DNA of 45,720 nucleotides, from the IMG/VR virus record IMGVR_UViG_3300044294_000573, positions 1-45,720 of that record. The stretch is one strand, 5' to 3'. The notes beneath the pieces were generated by a model. That model was not told the DNA's origin. It searched no databases and saw only the letters and a program-made list of their open reading frames with translations. The stretch comes from a virus. This document shows positions 17,901 to 24,256 of this stretch, piece by piece. The position numbers and the translations under genes were made by a program. Numbering within the stretch: position 1 is the stretch's first letter; every line of letters starts with the position of its first letter.

Positions 17901-18004
17901 CCTACAAGCGCATTTACCGCAAACTTTGCACCATTGATTCCTTGATCAAAGCCTGAAGTATTGGCTTGTAAGTTCAATAAGAAATCTAAACTGTTTGAAG
18001 CCAT
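14996..18004 (-). CDS. Tail tape measure protein
   Basis: The 1002-residue protein sets tail length and occupies the tail lumen. The N-terminal part (NLQANTSGFDQGINGAKFAV, later LRGEEFNSIMEGGYGLAEAL and GELRAMAENGELSAERVLAAL) is the tape-measure N-terminal domain. Long helical, Ala/Lys/Gln/Glu-rich stretches follow, including a coiled-coil run near residues 440-540. Hydrophobic patches lie near residues 30-50 and 350-385. The length would correspond to a tail of roughly 150 nm by the usual rule (inference). The ATG at 18004 has tagga upstream. Confidence 0.92.
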   Translation of the reverse strand: MASNSLDFLLNLQANTSGFDQGINGAKFAVNALVGAMAALGVGLGVKELAEAADSYAMLSAKIQQSTKDSGNFEQAISGVHQIALQTNSTLDNTGALFTRLNTVAKDMGKSQQFALDMTSTVTKAIQLGGSSTQEAEAAVTQFIQAMQGGVLRGEEFNSIMEGGYGLAEALAKGLGKTTGELRAMAENGELSAERVLAALEKQKAGVDAQYAEMPTTISNALQKIATSWQILIGEMDQANGASATVAQWLSTIADNLNIVEVLLSDIGDGFVWFGDQLKKIDPQTIEALKTALLSAYDAIKSLGATVGTVFETTVDVINTTLGQIFNFSSGIDSASDKTNGFTKALQAVNVVFGFLSDGFKAINIGINLIIGAAYDAAGAFSYWKSKITFGDTSAQALKDFEVMSAKAQEYYKKSSDAAMEFKSAGVEAIRQIGLTQDEKNAERVANNQKTLTDLKAQEAQHVSDYKAISDERIKLQQQLVDARKSGDQSAIDAAVAGLAELDKKEKAYQAESKKISDEKIKAAQDWASAQIEAATKGGVALSSQTKKTIEAQIAAQGLAVEFDKTGKAIVKAIEQEAGAAVVSLDSRLAQGRKAAAALGVDLDVSLNRVSEGFTTKATALETFTKNLELMGATGKQAAELTYEAWQKWADQAKSPAEIDAAKAKLIEFEKQGVLSAKQVEMGMRYLDEVNGKLPANISEVEKAYKLLGITSREEANKMADSQVKAFNIMQQSGTASAQQVRQALINMADKIYASGDVAKIAWYESQLAANDLESSVDSMGKASVKSMDELNESVDRIGRTARGSAADGFRELGRVAKQEAEEVAETWEQAMARVDKERKAQAAETAKGLGQLADGQNQMAQNFYDQLIAGGMEKGRAEELKNEAITRMNNQLRTALNGGSASGAFDAKIGRNESQAWMQEILDGLDSKGSIGGPTPKISAPNIEAPSIQQIKMPNIETGSSKTVTYRFEFGGQDIEFQGDPSQQDMVNSFFNQLEQAKKRM

Positions 18005-18023
18005 CTTATTTTCCTACAGATAT

Positions 18024-18045
18024 GAAAAAGCCACCCGTAGGTGGC
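18024..18045 (-). terminator. Intrinsic terminator between antirepressor and tape measure
   Basis: On the minus strand GCCACC, loop TACG, GGTGGC, then TTTTTCATA. It lies after the antirepressor stop and before the tape-measure ribosome binding site. Confidence 0.75.
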
Positions 18046-18056
18046 GCTGGATTTGC

Positions 18057-18584
18057 CTAGTCTTGGTTGTCGTCAAAGTCTAATTTATGCTGTGTCTGTT
18101 GGATCAATTCATCTAGCTCACGAATCATCGCAGGCTTTGTTTGCTTGCCATTAACACTTAAAAAGCGACCACATGCCGATAAGGCATTTGTCATTTGTTC
18201 TATCTCAAGCCAAAGCTTGGCAATTTGTACTTGCAAGCCGCTTTGCATCTGACGAGCCAATTCCTCTTGCTCGATATAGTATTTTCGTATCTCATGACCT
18301 CTTCCATTGCGCTCCATCATTCCTAGATGCTTAGTCATATCCACCGAGATAATGTATTCAATTAGGGTAGCGTTATTGGCTTCCATTTTTTGGTGGAGGC
18401 GAACGTAATCAAACCCCTCTTCAAATCCACACTGGGAGATTCTGCGCTTAATCCATGTTGAAAAGTCCTGCTTGCTCTCTAGCATTTTGTGCAGGTCACG
18501 GGCATTTACACCCAACTGGACTTTTCCATTTAATTCAACTTCGACAAATGGAGTTTGGTTTTCAATTTTTACAATTGCATTCAT
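18057..18584 (-). CDS. ant: AntA/AntB-type phage antirepressor
   Basis: This 175-residue protein has an N-terminal AntA/AntB domain (LGVNARDLHKMLESKQDFST, then EGFDYVRLHQKM and the YIISVDMTKHLGMMERNGRG block). Such proteins inactivate phage repressors, as in P1 and P22. A C-terminal helical part (LWLEIEQMTNAL, DELIQQTQHKLDF) follows. The ATG at 18584 has GGAG seven bases upstream; an in-frame ATG at 18605 is a second option. Its leader contains a structured RNA resembling the P1/P7 C4 antisense RNA, which would control it. It lies inside the late operon between tail genes, far from the immunity region. Confidence 0.88.
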   Translation of the reverse strand: MNAIVKIENQTPFVEVELNGKVQLGVNARDLHKMLESKQDFSTWIKRRISQCGFEEGFDYVRLHQKMEANNATLIEYIISVDMTKHLGMMERNGRGHEIRKYYIEQEELARQMQSGLQVQIAKLWLEIEQMTNALSACGRFLSVNGKQTKPAMIRELDELIQQTQHKLDFDDNQD

Positions 18585-18606
18585 TGATCTGCTCCGACTA
18601 CTCATT

Positions 18607-18687
18607 AAAAAAAGAAACACTGGCAAGAAGATGCAATGAATAGTCGAAACGACCATCTTCCTTTCGGGGATCAGCCTAGCCAGTGGT
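18607..18687 (-). ncRNA. Candidate C4-type antisense RNA controlling the antirepressor
   Basis: On the minus strand a nested fold is seen. An outer stem CACTGGC/GCCAGTG (18679-18685 with 18618-18624) encloses a small CCCCGAAAGG hairpin and a second stem GAAGATG/CATCTTC (18654-18660 with 18627-18633), which itself contains GTCG-TTT-CGAC. The outer stem is followed by TTTCTTTTTTT, a terminator tail. The unpaired segment ATTCATTG is an exact 8-base complement of CAATGAAT, which includes the antirepressor start codon. CTGATCC matches the Shine-Dalgarno segment GGAGCAG at 6 of 7 positions. This is the arrangement known for C4 RNA upstream of ant in P1/P7. Family assignment is from memory of the fold. 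Confidence 0.7.
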
Positions 18688-18689
18688 GC

Positions 18690-18732
18690 GCCTGAATTTC
18701 AGGCATAAAAAAACCTGCCACTAGGACAGGTT
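18690..18732 (-). terminator. Two hairpins upstream of the C4-like RNA
   Basis: On the minus strand AACCTG, 9-base loop, CAGGTT is followed by TTTTTATG, a terminator-like unit at 18712-18732. A second perfect inverted repeat, GCCTGAAATTCAGGC (18690-18704), follows directly. These would insulate or process the C4-like RNA from upstream transcription. Confidence 0.6.
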
Positions 18733-18772
18733 CGGTTAAAACGTATTACGGCTTGTTGGGTGAATTAGGTAT

Positions 18773-18796
18773 TAAAAAACCCGCACTTGGCGGGTT
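18773..18796 (-). terminator. Intrinsic terminator after the DUF4124-like gene
   Basis: On the minus strand AACCCGC, loop of 5, GCGGGTT, then TTTTAATA. It lies 13 bases beyond the stop of the secreted-protein gene. Confidence 0.85.
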
Positions 18797-18808
18797 TATT
18801 TAAGTTGG

Positions 18809-19207
18809 CTAGAAATCTTGAATTGTTGTTAATATGTCATTTTTAAAATACAGGTATTTTGTCAATCCTGGTCTTACGCGATATACCCATTGTTCACTTG
18901 TTCCATTAACACTTGTTGTCACATTTTCCTTATCAGGATAACCCCAACTTGATTTATATGCTTCTGTTTTTGTCATTCCTATTTTAGGTTCTTTTCTAGC
19001 TGCCCATTCTGCCTCGCGCTGCTCTCTTGCAGCCTGTGCGCTTTTATACTCATTTTGTTTCTTTCTTATAGCGTCCGCCTGCTCCTTGCTTCCAGTACAC
19101 GGTTTGTCTTGAAACAATAAACTACCACCAACTTTGCACTGATAAACCTGAGCAATGGCAAATTGCGAGATTAACGAAACCCCAACTGCAAATAAAATCT
19201 TTTTCAT
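18809..19207 (-). CDS. Secreted DUF4124-like protein
   Basis: A 132-residue protein with a clear Sec signal peptide (MKKILFAVGVSLISQFAIA, cleavage before QVYQC). VYQCKVGGSLLFQDKPC follows, which is the two-cysteine DUF4124 pattern found in periplasmic proteins. A basic, coiled Gln/Glu/Ala-rich stretch and a C-terminal beta part (PGLTKYLYFKNDILTTIQDF) complete it. It sits inside the tail operon with its own terminator, so it looks like a moron expressed for the host cell rather than a virion part. ATG 19207 is chosen over an upstream TTG because it starts the signal peptide. Confidence 0.8.
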   Translation of the reverse strand: MKKILFAVGVSLISQFAIAQVYQCKVGGSLLFQDKPCTGSKEQADAIRKKQNEYKSAQAAREQREAEWAARKEPKIGMTKTEAYKSSWGYPDKENVTTSVNGTSEQWVYRVRPGLTKYLYFKNDILTTIQDF

Positions 19208-19275
19208 GATGTTATCCAATTGTTATTAATACACTCAATTTAACAAATGGTCGAAATGAAGTCATTAAAAAATTC

Positions 19276-19473
19276 TCATCTTCTTTTTACTTCCCAGTCC
19301 ACAGCATGATTTCCATTATCGCAATCATGGCTCACACATTCACCTTTATGATTGACTTGAATTGGACCACATCCCTCACAAATAACAGTTGCTAGATAGT
19401 TCGGTTTACATTCGTTAATGAAGCCGTTTTTCATGTTGTAAGTTTTGGCGCATTGAGCGCAATATTCAGCCAT
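19276..19473 (-). CDS. Small cysteine-rich, probably zinc-binding protein
   Basis: A 65-residue protein with CAQC, CEGC and SHDCDN motifs plus extra histidines, suggesting one or two bound zinc ions. No DNA-binding or enzyme family can be assigned. It is preceded by the 187-residue tail gene and followed by the secreted protein gene, and no strong Shine-Dalgarno sequence is visible. Similar short Cys-rich proteins are often found in tail regions of Acinetobacter phages (from memory, not checked). Confidence 0.6.
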   Translation of the reverse strand: MAEYCAQCAKTYNMKNGFINECKPNYLATVICEGCGPIQVNHKGECVSHDCDNGNHAVDWEVKRR

Positions 19474-19508
19474 ATCAGCATCTTGTTGTTTTTAGTGGTG
19501 TATTTATA

Positions 19509-20072
19509 TCACCCATCCAAACCTCTTACAAACTTATCAAAATCATTATTTTTGGCACTGGCAGCACGAGTTGCTATAGCAATCGTTTTTAATCTTTGCG
19601 ACTCACATCTTTGAGCTGCTTTTAAATACCCAGTAAAAGCACCATACGACATATTTAAAATATCATCTTGCCTGTGGCCGTTTGAAATAAGGCGCTGAAA
19701 CAAATCAAACCAAGAATATTTTTTTTGATTTTCTCTTTGCTGTTTTTTCGGTTTTTCTTCCTTAAAATACGCTTCATTCACCTGAATGATTTTTAAAATC
19801 AGATCAGCAATAGCATCCTGATTCCCGATATGTTTTGAGAAAGTCTCTGGATCAAGTGAAGTGACCAAAGAACAAAGGCCCATGATCTGAATAATGCTTG
19901 TAAGAATAATTGGCTTGATTGTTTCTATTGAATAACTTTCCAGTTTCTTTATTGGATCAGCAAAGTAAGCAAACTGGTTTAGATTCTTAACCTGTATCTG
20001 CTTAATCTCAATATTCTGATCAATGAATACGTGTGGCAATGATTCATTGTTTAAAAGAAAAAAGTCATTCAT
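19509..20072 (-). CDS. Tail assembly chaperone-like protein
   Basis: A 187-residue protein located between the tail tube gene and the tape measure, where siphoviruses encode a tail assembly chaperone. The middle has hydrophobic helices (IKPIILTSIIQIMGLCSLVT), then a basic linker (EEKPKKQQRENQKKYSWFDL) and a C-terminal helical segment resembling short chaperone proteins. The ATG at 20072 has TTAGGAA upstream. No slippery heptamer or frameshift product was identified. The function rests mainly on position. Confidence 0.55.
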   Translation of the reverse strand: MNDFFLLNNESLPHVFIDQNIEIKQIQVKNLNQFAYFADPIKKLESYSIETIKPIILTSIIQIMGLCSLVTSLDPETFSKHIGNQDAIADLILKIIQVNEAYFKEEKPKKQQRENQKKYSWFDLFQRLISNGHRQDDILNMSYGAFTGYLKAAQRCESQRLKTIAIATRAASAKNNDFDKFVRGLDG

Positions 20073-20097
20073 AGAAAAATTCCTAATGCACAGGCAC

Positions 20098-20117
20098 AAA
20101 AAAAGACGCTGATGCGC
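20098..20117 (-). terminator. Intrinsic terminator after the tail tube gene
   Basis: On the minus strand GGCGC, loop ATCA, GCGTC (with one G-U pair), followed by TTTTTTTG. A longer GCACAGG/CCTGTGC repeat flanks it (20088-20126). Confidence 0.65.
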
Positions 20118-20138
20118 CCCTGTGCCTGCAAGTGTTGC

Positions 20139-20891
20139 TTAAACTGGTGCTGCAATCTGCACGACACGACCAAACAAGCCAAGACTTGAGTCGCTGCCTT
20201 TCTCTGCATCAGATAACGCCATGCCGCTGATTTCATAAGAACCAAGTTCTTCATGAATCAATGGGAATGTAGCTGAAGCATCTTTTTTAGTACGCCACAA
20301 CTTCACTTCGACTTTGCTATTGTCTACTGTGTTAATACCACGGAAAGTAAGTTCGTACTCTTTACTGTCTTGGTCATTGATTGTGGTAACTGAAGCTGCA
20401 CCTGCGGTAAAGTCAGCAGTCAACGGCATGGTTAGACCAGTTACATCACTTAGAGTTACTGTGCCGAAAGCTGCATCAACTTTATATTTTGATTCATTAA
20501 CAACAACTGGCGTTCCTGTTGAATCTTTGATAACCACATTCGACACATTGTAGCCACCCAAAGCAACTTCTTGGCCTACAGCAACCGTGCCGAGGTTCTT
20601 GGCTGTCACCGTTCCGCCTGCAATGGAAGTTGCCTGACCATTAAGAATATAAGCAATATTTTCTTTGCTTGCTTCTTCCAAAGTGCCGCTGAATTTTACA
20701 CTACGAGTTCTTGTCATCATAAAATCAGTGGTGCGCTGACCCGTTGTAGACTCTTGGTGTTCGATCACATCGCCATCCAATTCAATCTCGAAATCTGGCG
20801 CATTTCCCACATGACGAGCTGCCCCAGCAACACCTGCAACAATCGGCGATAAATACAATTTACCCTGCAACGAAATATACTGTTTAGCCAT
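20139..20891 (-). CDS. Major tail tube protein
   Basis: A 250-residue protein that would polymerise into the tail tube. It has the beta-sandwich sequence of phage tail tube proteins: an N-terminal GKLYLSPIVAG segment, an FEIELDGDVIEHQESTTGQR segment, SVKFSGTLEEASKENIAY, and late strands TTINDQDSKEYELTFRGINT and VEVKLWRTKKD. An insertion with YNVSNVVIKDSTGTPVV may be an Ig-like or decorating domain. It overlaps the preceding 54-residue gene by 8 bases and is closed by a terminator, which suits high expression. Confidence 0.85.
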   Translation of the reverse strand: MAKQYISLQGKLYLSPIVAGVAGAARHVGNAPDFEIELDGDVIEHQESTTGQRTTDFMMTRTRSVKFSGTLEEASKENIAYILNGQATSIAGGTVTAKNLGTVAVGQEVALGGYNVSNVVIKDSTGTPVVVNESKYKVDAAFGTVTLSDVTGLTMPLTADFTAGAASVTTINDQDSKEYELTFRGINTVDNSKVEVKLWRTKKDASATFPLIHEELGSYEISGMALSDAEKGSDSSLGLFGRVVQIAAPV

Positions 20892-21048
20892 TGGCTTTTA
20901 CCTCTTTAGTTGATTTTGGCTCTGTTTTGACTTCAATAATCAAACCATCGCTTAATAGTTTTTCGATCTGCACTTGTGGCAAATCCCCGATTGTGTCGCC
21001 CTTTGACCACGGGCCGACTGGTTTTAATGCTTTATATCGCTTGGTCAT
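20884..21048 (-). CDS. Small hypothetical protein (54 aa) before the tail tube
   Basis: A 54-residue protein, MTKRYKALKPVGPWSKGDTI, followed by a helix (PQVQIEKLLSDGLIIEV) and a basic tail. The ATG at 21048 has a strong site (gaggtattt); longer forms are out-of-frame reading of the upstream gene. It overlaps the tail tube start, indicating translational coupling. A similar short protein with an N-terminal KRYKAL-type motif is common beside capsid or tail genes, where its function is unknown. Confidence 0.65.
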   Translation of the reverse strand: MTKRYKALKPVGPWSKGDTIGDLPQVQIEKLLSDGLIIEVKTEPKSTKEVKANG

Positions 21049-21055
21049 AAATACC

Positions 21056-21499
21056 TCATGTAAAAACTTGTATTTCAAACATAAATGGAAAATATGCAAA
21101 GCCTGGTGAGCTTCCGATTCGCACTGGAGAATTTGCTCGCTTAAACATTCGATAACCTGCGACTTGAGGATTGAATCCCTGCAGTGTGTCCAGTAGATTT
21201 CGAATGAATGGATCTGCTTCTTTACGCAGTGAGTTTGTATTTTGCAATTGAGCGCCCGCATCTCGAATACATAGCACGACTAACCATTGCTGAAATACTG
21301 TTGCAGAACTTCCATTGCCCACACTTTCACTAACACGATCATCAAAATAAATCACACTGACTGAGGGTGCATTATTTGAACCTTCAAGCATTGCCTCTAT
21401 CGTAAATGGCGTATTAACTTCTACAAGTTCAGGCATATCTGTTTGAATTCGATCGACCAAAACAGGCTCAACTGCGAAGTAATCTTGAATTATCGTCAT
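21056..21499 (-). CDS. Tail terminator-like protein (Mu gp37/DUF1834 type)
   Basis: A 147-residue protein with the pattern of small phage neck or tail terminator proteins: an N-terminal helix (VEPVLVDRIQTDMPELVEV), central strands (SVSVIYFDDRVSES, QQWLVVLCIRDAG), a helix (RKEADPFIRNLLDTLQGF) and a C-terminal strand (FAYFPFMFEIQVF). This matches the Mu gp37-like family in shape and in gene order after DUF1320. It would cap the tail and join it to the neck. The ATG is two bases from the DUF1320 gene. Confidence 0.75.
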   Translation of the reverse strand: MTIIQDYFAVEPVLVDRIQTDMPELVEVNTPFTIEAMLEGSNNAPSVSVIYFDDRVSESVGNGSSATVFQQWLVVLCIRDAGAQLQNTNSLRKEADPFIRNLLDTLQGFNPQVAGYRMFKRANSPVRIGSSPGFAYFPFMFEIQVFT

Positions 21500-21501
21500 A
21501 G

Positions 21502-21888
21502 TTACACCACAAAAATTCCAGTACCAAATAGGTGTGTTGGTTGGTCATCCTGCACAGGAAAATTCAAAACAGCTTTGCCAGTTGCAATGTTCTTAAGCCA
21601 ACTCATCACATCTTCGTAATCAAGCCGAACAATTTCCGTAGGCTTGTCCTTATACAAGTAATACCGTGCAACAACAGCGACTGCGCGCTTAACTGGTTCA
21701 GTAGTAACAGGTAAAGGTAAGGGATATTGAACAGCAATATAGCCATTCACCATTTCTACAGCATCCGAAATGGCTTGTTCGGATGTTGTTGGGTTAGCTC
21801 CATCTGTTTTGGCAATATTGCGTTCAAGTCTGACAATTTCAGTTTCACCAAAACGACCAATAAGCTCATCCCGTGTTAAGTAAGACAT
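21502..21888 (-). CDS. Head-tail adaptor, DUF1320 (Mu gp36-like)
   Basis: A 128-residue protein starting MSYLTRDELIGRFGETEIVR, the standard opening of the DUF1320 family, with YIAVQYPLPL and AVAVVARYYLYKD following in order. These proteins form the head-completion or adaptor ring under the portal. It abuts the morphogenesis gene upstream without a gap and lies directly before the tail terminator-like gene, the usual order in this module. Confidence 0.85.
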   Translation of the reverse strand: MSYLTRDELIGRFGETEIVRLERNIAKTDGANPTTSEQAISDAVEMVNGYIAVQYPLPLPVTTEPVKRAVAVVARYYLYKDKPTEIVRLDYEDVMSWLKNIATGKAVLNFPVQDDQPTHLFGTGIFVV

Positions 21889-22353
21889 TTAATCCACCAC
21901 TCTATATGTTATTGATTGTCTCAATTGGCCAGTGTCTATTAATGGCTTGCTGCTTCCTTTACGCTTAATTGTTTGAGCTTTCAACGGCGTAAATTTGCCA
22001 TTCACCATGTACATCTGCACATCTGCCGCAGCTTGCATACCTAAAACCTGCTTAATCTTTGTAGGGGTTGTTCTAAGTAGAAGTAAGTCCTTTACCTCTC
22101 CCAACAAATATTTGCCATATTTACCTTGGTTCAGTGTGATTGATGCACGTAGAAACGATCGCTCTGGAATTTTGCGGCTAGGTGCACCATATTCATGAAT
22201 TGCCGCGAGATCAGGCATCGTGATTGAACGTTTACCGCTATGCATCCCAAAAGCTCCAATCTCAACCTTTCCCAGAAACTTATTCGCCTGTTTTTGGAAT
22301 TGTTTTAGAATCCAACTTGGATTTTCTGACATTTCAACTTTGACTTTGAACAT
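21889..22353 (-). CDS. Phage neck/virion morphogenesis protein (gp10-like)
   Basis: A 154-residue protein with the motif set of small neck proteins: MPDLAAIHEYGAPSRKIPER, then SFLRASI, and a C-terminal PLIDTGQLRQSITYRV. These blocks are shared by phage virion morphogenesis and HK97 gp10-like proteins, which join head and tail. The ATG at 22353 has aggtgg close by; a GTG six bases upstream is possible. The gene sits between a gp35-like small protein and DUF1320. Confidence 0.8.
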   Translation of the reverse strand: MFKVKVEMSENPSWILKQFQKQANKFLGKVEIGAFGMHSGKRSITMPDLAAIHEYGAPSRKIPERSFLRASITLNQGKYGKYLLGEVKDLLLLRTTPTKIKQVLGMQAAADVQMYMVNGKFTPLKAQTIKRKGSSKPLIDTGQLRQSITYRVVD

Positions 22354-22369
22354 AGCCACCTAGCCTTTA

Positions 22370-22708
22370 TTACTTAGCAGCTGCTAACTTTGCTTGCAGA
22401 TCTTCAAGTGATTCATCATCACTAAATTCGACATTAAGCTCGGTCAATTTGGCTTTTACTTCCAGCAATTCAGCTTCACGTTTTGCCTTAGCTGCTGTAT
22501 CAGCTTTACCACTTGGCTTAGTTTTCTTAACCTCAGATATGAACAATTCACCTGATTTTTCTAAAGCGTTAAAAACAGGATGATCGACTAAAGCTTCATG
22601 TTGCTCATTAGTGATTTCAACTTCTTCGCCTTTCGGCAATACAACTGCACCGAATTTGGTACGTGCTGATAGGCGACCCATTTCACCCTGATATGTATAT
22701 TTCGGCAT
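22370..22708 (-). CDS. Small head protein with C-terminal HeH/SAP-like helical motif (FluMu gp35-like)
   Basis: A 112-residue protein. The N-terminal part (GRLSARTKFGAVVLPKGEEV, EITNEQHEALVDHPVFNAL) resembles the Mu-like gp35 family. The C-terminal helix-extended-helix motif (LLEVKAKLTELNVEFSDDES, LEDLQAKLAAAK) resembles HeH/LEM-type DNA- or protein-binding tails. The ATG at 22708 is preferred because GGAG is 8 bases upstream, while the ATG at 22714 would be too close to it. It lies just after the major capsid gene and its terminator. Confidence 0.7.
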   Translation of the reverse strand: MPKYTYQGEMGRLSARTKFGAVVLPKGEEVEITNEQHEALVDHPVFNALEKSGELFISEVKKTKPSGKADTAAKAKREAELLEVKAKLTELNVEFSDDESLEDLQAKLAAAK

Positions 22709-22720
22709 TTTCATTGCTCC

Positions 22721-22760
22721 AAAAATGACTAAAGCCGCGTAATTGCGGCTATTTAGTCAT
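22721..22760 (-). terminator. Strong hairpin terminator after the major capsid gene
   Basis: A long interrupted stem: ATGACTAAA-GCCGC, loop GTAATT, GCGGC-TA-TTTAGTCAT, followed on the minus strand by TTTTTGG. It is the most stable-looking hairpin of the head region and follows the gene expected to be expressed highest. Confidence 0.8.
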
Positions 22761-22778
22761 GATTTATAAATTGCTTAA

Positions 22779-23774
22779 TTAAGTTTTAGGAACGTCCATA
22801 TAGCGCAAGCTATCAACACGTTTGAGCCATACACCTTGATATAAGTAATAACCCGGTGTGAATAGATCAAGCCCATCAGCTTGAGGTGCTAAGAATTCCA
22901 ACTCTTTTGGAATGCGCATTTCGATACAAGCTGGATCACGACGATAAACAGTAATACGGCGAATACCACCCACCCCCATCGACTCTGTACGACTTGTTGC
23001 ACGAATTGTGAGTTTTTTACCTTCAAGTGCAAGTAAATTATTTTTTGAAACCCATTCAAAAATAGTGGTCTCTAAATTATCAGCGATACGTCGTTGAGTC
23101 AGAATACGCATTAAGCTCGTTGGAAGAATCATCGTATCTGGAGTGATTGCGGGATTGAATTCACTTGCTTCAATCGCATCAGACAAGATGTCATTAATGT
23201 CTGCAAGGATTTCATCCGGTGTTGCAGTTTCCCATGCCTTTAATGCAGTCTGAACATTAACCCCAGTTTGGTTAAACAAACCACGCAAACCTAGATTAAG
23301 ATCACCCACCCAAGCAATACGCGACATATGCTTTTCAAAACCCAAACGAGCAGCTTGGATCTTGTCAGCTTCAAGAGTGATACCGGCTTGAGATGCTGTG
23401 GCCAATTCAAGAATTGAATATTGATAACCAATTGAGCCAGAACGAACGCCTAGATCCACGTTGTCGTAGAATACTTCAGCTAATGGAATGTCATTACCCG
23501 TACCGCTATGGTCCTGACCTTCACCTACGCCGTTTTTACGTTGTAATGTGTGTTTGGTCCCCACCACTGCAGGGAAATTTGATTTCACTGGAATATACGA
23601 AGCGTATTCAGTTGCTTCAGTCATTTGTGGTGTCATTTCATTACTTGTTTCTAATTGAACAAGTAAAGTCACCAAATTTTTAAGATTAAATGCATCACCC
23701 GCCTGAGCTTGCATAATTGGTGCAACACCACCAAACAGGGCGAGCTTTCGATTAATTAGTTGTTCACGATTCAT
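22779..23774 (-). CDS. Major capsid protein (DUF2184 family, HK97-type fold)
   Basis: A 331-residue protein. The N-terminus (FNLKNLVTLLVQLETSNEM), a strand block (LGVRSGSIGYQYSILELATA), LGLRGLFNQTGVNVQTA, PDTMILPTSLMRILTQRRIA and a C-terminal QGVWLKRVDSLRYMDVP are hallmarks of the DUF2184 major capsid family, which folds like encapsulin and HK97 gp5. It follows the cement protein gene and is closed by a strong terminator. No separate prohead protease domain is fused to it. Confidence 0.88.
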   Translation of the reverse strand: MNREQLINRKLALFGGVAPIMQAQAGDAFNLKNLVTLLVQLETSNEMTPQMTEATEYASYIPVKSNFPAVVGTKHTLQRKNGVGEGQDHSGTGNDIPLAEVFYDNVDLGVRSGSIGYQYSILELATASQAGITLEADKIQAARLGFEKHMSRIAWVGDLNLGLRGLFNQTGVNVQTALKAWETATPDEILADINDILSDAIEASEFNPAITPDTMILPTSLMRILTQRRIADNLETTIFEWVSKNNLLALEGKKLTIRATSRTESMGVGGIRRITVYRRDPACIEMRIPKELEFLAPQADGLDLFTPGYYLYQGVWLKRVDSLRYMDVPKT

Positions 23775-23777
23775 GTA

Positions 23778-24245
23778 TTAAGCCCCGCGTAATTGAACAA
23801 TAGCCATGCCATCAGCATTGGAAATGCAATCCCAAGTAGCACCGACTAATTCAGTGCCATCTGTTGCACTTGTTTGATATGAACCCAATGGGTTGTTAGT
23901 GGTTGCATTCGCTGTGCGAACGTAAACCTTGCCACCTGTGGCTGTAATTGGAACCGCGGGTTTTACCCAGATTCGACCGACTCGCATGATCGGCGGCACA
24001 TCGTATTGTTGATATGCTTCTTTGCCACTTGAATCAGTACCGTTCTTGCCGATGTGTTGATGCACAACGATACCGATAGGACGCAAGCCACCCCCAACGA
24101 CAGAACAACGAACGCCGTCACCTGCATCACAAGCGACTTGGCCATCATTTAAAGTGCCTGCCCCTGCCATTGGCATAGAACGCACATCTTCAGGCGTACT
24201 TTTAAGGCGTTGCCCGACTACCGCCACTTTTGAATTAAGCTGCAT
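23778..24245 (-). CDS. Structural cement / head decoration protein
   Basis: A 155-residue protein with the Gly/Val/Thr-rich beta pattern of DUF2190-like and gp24-like cement proteins (GLRPIGIVVHQHIGKNG, later GGKVYVRTANATTNN, LGSYQTSATDGTELVGATWD). Such proteins stabilise the expanded capsid shell. It lies three bases before the major capsid gene in transcription order, the usual position. The ATG at 24245 follows an aaggagct site. Confidence 0.8.
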   Translation of the reverse strand: MQLNSKVAVVGQRLKSTPEDVRSMPMAGAGTLNDGQVACDAGDGVRCSVVGGGLRPIGIVVHQHIGKNGTDSSGKEAYQQYDVPPIMRVGRIWVKPAVPITATGGKVYVRTANATTNNPLGSYQTSATDGTELVGATWDCISNADGMAIVQLRGA

Positions 24246-24256
24246 TTATTAGCTCC

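Noticed and set aside
19276-20072. Programmed frameshift joining the tail chaperone-like gene to the next gene
   Set aside because: The genes are separated by 35 bases and no slippery heptamer was found at the 3' end.
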